Shown: positions 62,724-64,000 of the stretch, piece after piece
Layout of the letters: each line of letters begins with the position of its first letter
How positions within the stretch are numbered: the stretch's first letter is position 1
Assembly (NCBI RefSeq): GCF_000220835.1
Contig: NZ_GL985606.1
Location: 2,014,330-2,078,329 of the forward strand
Length of the DNA stretch: 64,000 bases
Direction of reading: 5' to 3'
From: Actinomyces sp. oral taxon 448 str. F0400
Lineage (GTDB): Bacteria > Actinomycetota > Actinomycetes > Actinomycetales > Actinomycetaceae
The notes under the pieces: model-generated
What the model was told of the DNA's origin: nothing
What the model saw: the letters and a program-made list of their open reading frames with translations, nothing else
The model's database searches: none
Position numbers and translations under genes: made by a program

Positions 62724-63410
62724 ATGACCTCCTCGAGACTCGCACGCGTCCGCGGCGCCCGCGCCACCGGGCGGCTGGCTGATCTCGGTCCTGGTCTGCT
62801 GGTCATGGACGTGGACTCCACGCTCATCGAGCAAGAGGTTATCGAGCTCCTCGCTGAGAGCGCGGGCACGCGCGAGCGGGTCGCGGGGATCACTGCTCGG
62901 GCGATGCGTGGCGAACTCGACTTCGCGGCCTCACTGCGCGAACGCGTCGCCACCCTGACCGGGATGGACGAAGCCGTCTTCGCCGATGTCCTCAGCAGGG
63001 TGCGGCTCACGCCGGGGGCCGAAGCCCTCATCTGCGATCTCCGCGAACGCGGTTGCCGAGTGGGCGTGGTCTCAGGAGGCTTCGAAGAGGTCGTCCGCCC
63101 GCTGGCGGAGAAGCTGGGCCTCGACCATGCGGCGGCCAATCGCCTCGAGGTCGAGGAGGGCGTGCTCACGGGCCGCGTGGTGGGCCGCATTGTCGATCGC
63201 GAGGTCAAGACCCAGTGCCTGCGCGCCTGGGCGAGTGCGGACGGCGTCGACATGGAGCGCACGGTCGCCGTCGGGGACGGCGCCAACGACCTGGGCATGA
63301 TCGCGGCTGCGGGCCTGGGCGTGGCCTTCTGCGCCAAGCCGATCGTGGTCGAGTCCGCACCGGCGGCCGTGCACGTGCGCGACCTGACGGCTGTGCTCGA
63401 GCTGCTGTGA
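62724..63410 (+). CDS. serB: phosphoserine phosphatase (HAD family)
   Basis: A 228-residue HAD phosphatase. Motif I LLVMDVDSTLIEQEVIELLA (nucleophile Asp, about residue 31), motif II VGVVSGGFEEVV, motif III Lys in EVKTQCLRAWA, motif IV VAVGDGANDLGMIAAAGLGVAFCAKP. It releases serine from phosphoserine. Lacks the N-terminal ACT domains of mycobacterial SerB2. Convergent with the phosphohistidine phosphatase gene. Confidence 0.95.
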   Translation: MTSSRLARVRGARATGRLADLGPGLLVMDVDSTLIEQEVIELLAESAGTRERVAGITARAMRGELDFAASLRERVATLTGMDEAVFADVLSRVRLTPGAEALICDLRERGCRVGVVSGGFEEVVRPLAEKLGLDHAAANRLEVEEGVLTGRVVGRIVDREVKTQCLRAWASADGVDMERTVAVGDGANDLGMIAAAGLGVAFCAKPIVVESAPAAVHVRDLTAVLELL

Positions 63411-63504
63411 GGCCGCCCGCCGCAGGGTGCGTGGCGACCGCCGCCATGCAGCTCCACGCCGCTGCCGGCACCGCGACGACATTCTGAAAGAGCCCCGGCG
63501 ATTC

Positions 63505-64000
63505 TCAGCGCGGCGCAGTGACGATCTCGGTGATGTGAGCCCCCTGAGGAGCGAGTTGCGTCCATGATCCGGTCACGGAAAGCACCAGGGCCGTGGCCGT
63601 CGGTACCCCGAAGGAGACCTGGGCGGCCAGGTCGTCATCGGTGTCATGGAGCATGTGGGCGAGGATCGAAACTGTGGGTTCGTGCCCGACGAGAACCACC
63701 GTGCTCGTGGCCTCGGGAAGAGGGGTGAGCAGTTCGAGGACCTTCAGGGCGCCGTTGTGATAGATCTCGGGTTCGACTCGGACCTCGACCGGTTCGAGGC
63801 GTTCCTGCATCGGCCGGGCGGTCTGCCGAGCGCGTGCGGCGGGCGAGACGAGCAGAAGGTCGAGGCAGCCGATCCGCCTGCTCAGGGAGCGGGCGAGCTC
63901 ATCGGCCAGACCACGGCCCCTGGATGTCAGCGGACGCTCGAGGTCGGTGGGAGCGTCGTGAGCCGCCTTGGAGTGGCGGACCAGGACCAGAGTCTTCCTG
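63505..64000 (-). CDS. SixA-like histidine phosphatase (partial, cut by window end)
   Basis: The 3' 165 codons of a minus-strand gene whose start lies beyond the window. The catalytic RHG-type motif LVLVRHSKAAH is near the edge, followed by ERPLTSRGRGLADELA, VSPAARARQTA and the second His in VVLVGHEPTVS. This is the SixA/phosphoglycerate-mutase-like branch with RHS in place of RHG; members dephosphorylate phosphohistidine or small phosphoesters. About 5-10 N-terminal residues are missing. Confidence 0.9.
   Translation of the reverse strand, partial: RKTLVLVRHSKAAHDAPTDLERPLTSRGRGLADELARSLSRRIGCLDLLLVSPAARARQTARPMQERLEPVEVRVEPEIYHNGALKVLELLTPLPEATSTVVLVGHEPTVSILAHMLHDTDDDLAAQVSFGVPTATALVLSVTGSWTQLAPQGAHITEIVTAPR

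Noticed and set aside
1-64000. prophage, insertion sequence or CRISPR array
   Set aside because: No integrase, transposase, terminal inverted repeats with target duplication, or regularly spaced repeats were seen anywhere.

Overview
The window is chromosomal DNA from a high-GC actinobacterium, most likely of the Actinomycetaceae (Actinomyces/Schaalia type). The evidence is the set of actinobacterial marker families (SepH, DUF3159, DUF3710, DUF4193, DUF5998 and DUF7455 proteins, a maltosyl-type glycogen synthase divergent from glgC, class II DAHP synthase, PPi-dependent phosphofructokinase) and gene orders I recall from Mycobacterium tuberculosis: Rv2689c-Rv2699c at 13.7-20.9 kb, Rv2173-Rv2191 at 38.1-47.2 kb and Rv1212c-Rv1213 at 59.9-62.7 kb. 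Genus is inferred, not proven. I see no prophage, insertion sequence, CRISPR array, tRNA or rRNA.

Layout. 0-3 kb: glycosyltransferase-like protein, PEBP-family protein, SDR oxidoreductase, TrmL. 3.1-7.4 kb: a catabolic island with an MFS transporter, a PfkB kinase and a phosphatidylinositol-PLC-like gene split by a C8 tract, a convergent LacI regulator, and a LacI-type operator over the transporter promoter. 7.5-10.7 kb: flavoprotein disulfide reductase, then a hydrolase-TetR pair with a candidate operator overlapping its -10. 10.8-20.9 kb: aconitase and the RNA methyltransferase / permease / CeoB-CeoC / DUF3159-OB-DUF3710-DUF4193 block. 21.2-32.2 kb: SepH, a phosphodiesterase, topoisomerase IV-like ParC and ParE in convergent orientation, and between them glycerate kinase beside decayed relatives. 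32.5-36.4 kb: a hypothetical, a DUF7455 protein, and thiM-thiE-thiD under a TPP riboswitch. 36.4-47.2 kb: primary sigma factor, polyprenyl synthase, PASTA kinase, AroG, PPi-phosphofructokinase, acyltransferase and a DnaQ-UvrC-type nuclease. 47.3-52.8 kb: atypical receiver protein, superoxide dismutase, tandem-FKBP lipoprotein, ErpA-type protein, ABC-F protein, hypothetical. 53-64 kb: beta-glucoside-type PTS, PPK2, SPOUT methyltransferase, NfeD-like protein, ABC ATPase, glgA/glgC, serB and a SixA-like phosphatase cut by the window end.

How genes work together. Central carbon and storage metabolism is well represented (PTS uptake, PPi-PFK, aconitase, glycogen, polyphosphate). The MFS-kinase-PLC operon looks like inducible uptake and phosphorylation of a small polyol or sugar, possibly released from a phosphoester. 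Two topoisomerase subunits, SepH, the PASTA kinase and SigA make this a housekeeping region.

Most unusual signals: (1) the primary sigma factor carries, in place of its usual charged N-terminal extension, about 100 residues that read like the start of a secreted parallel beta-helix (pectate-lyase-like) protein; (2) the PI-PLC-like gene is out of frame at an eight-cytosine tract just before its catalytic HD motif, a possible phase-variable switch; (3) a recurrent TAnnnT-N6/7-start-codon architecture marks many leaderless genes; (4) a glycerate-utilisation locus shows partial decay, with a garR stub still translationally coupled to glycerate kinase.
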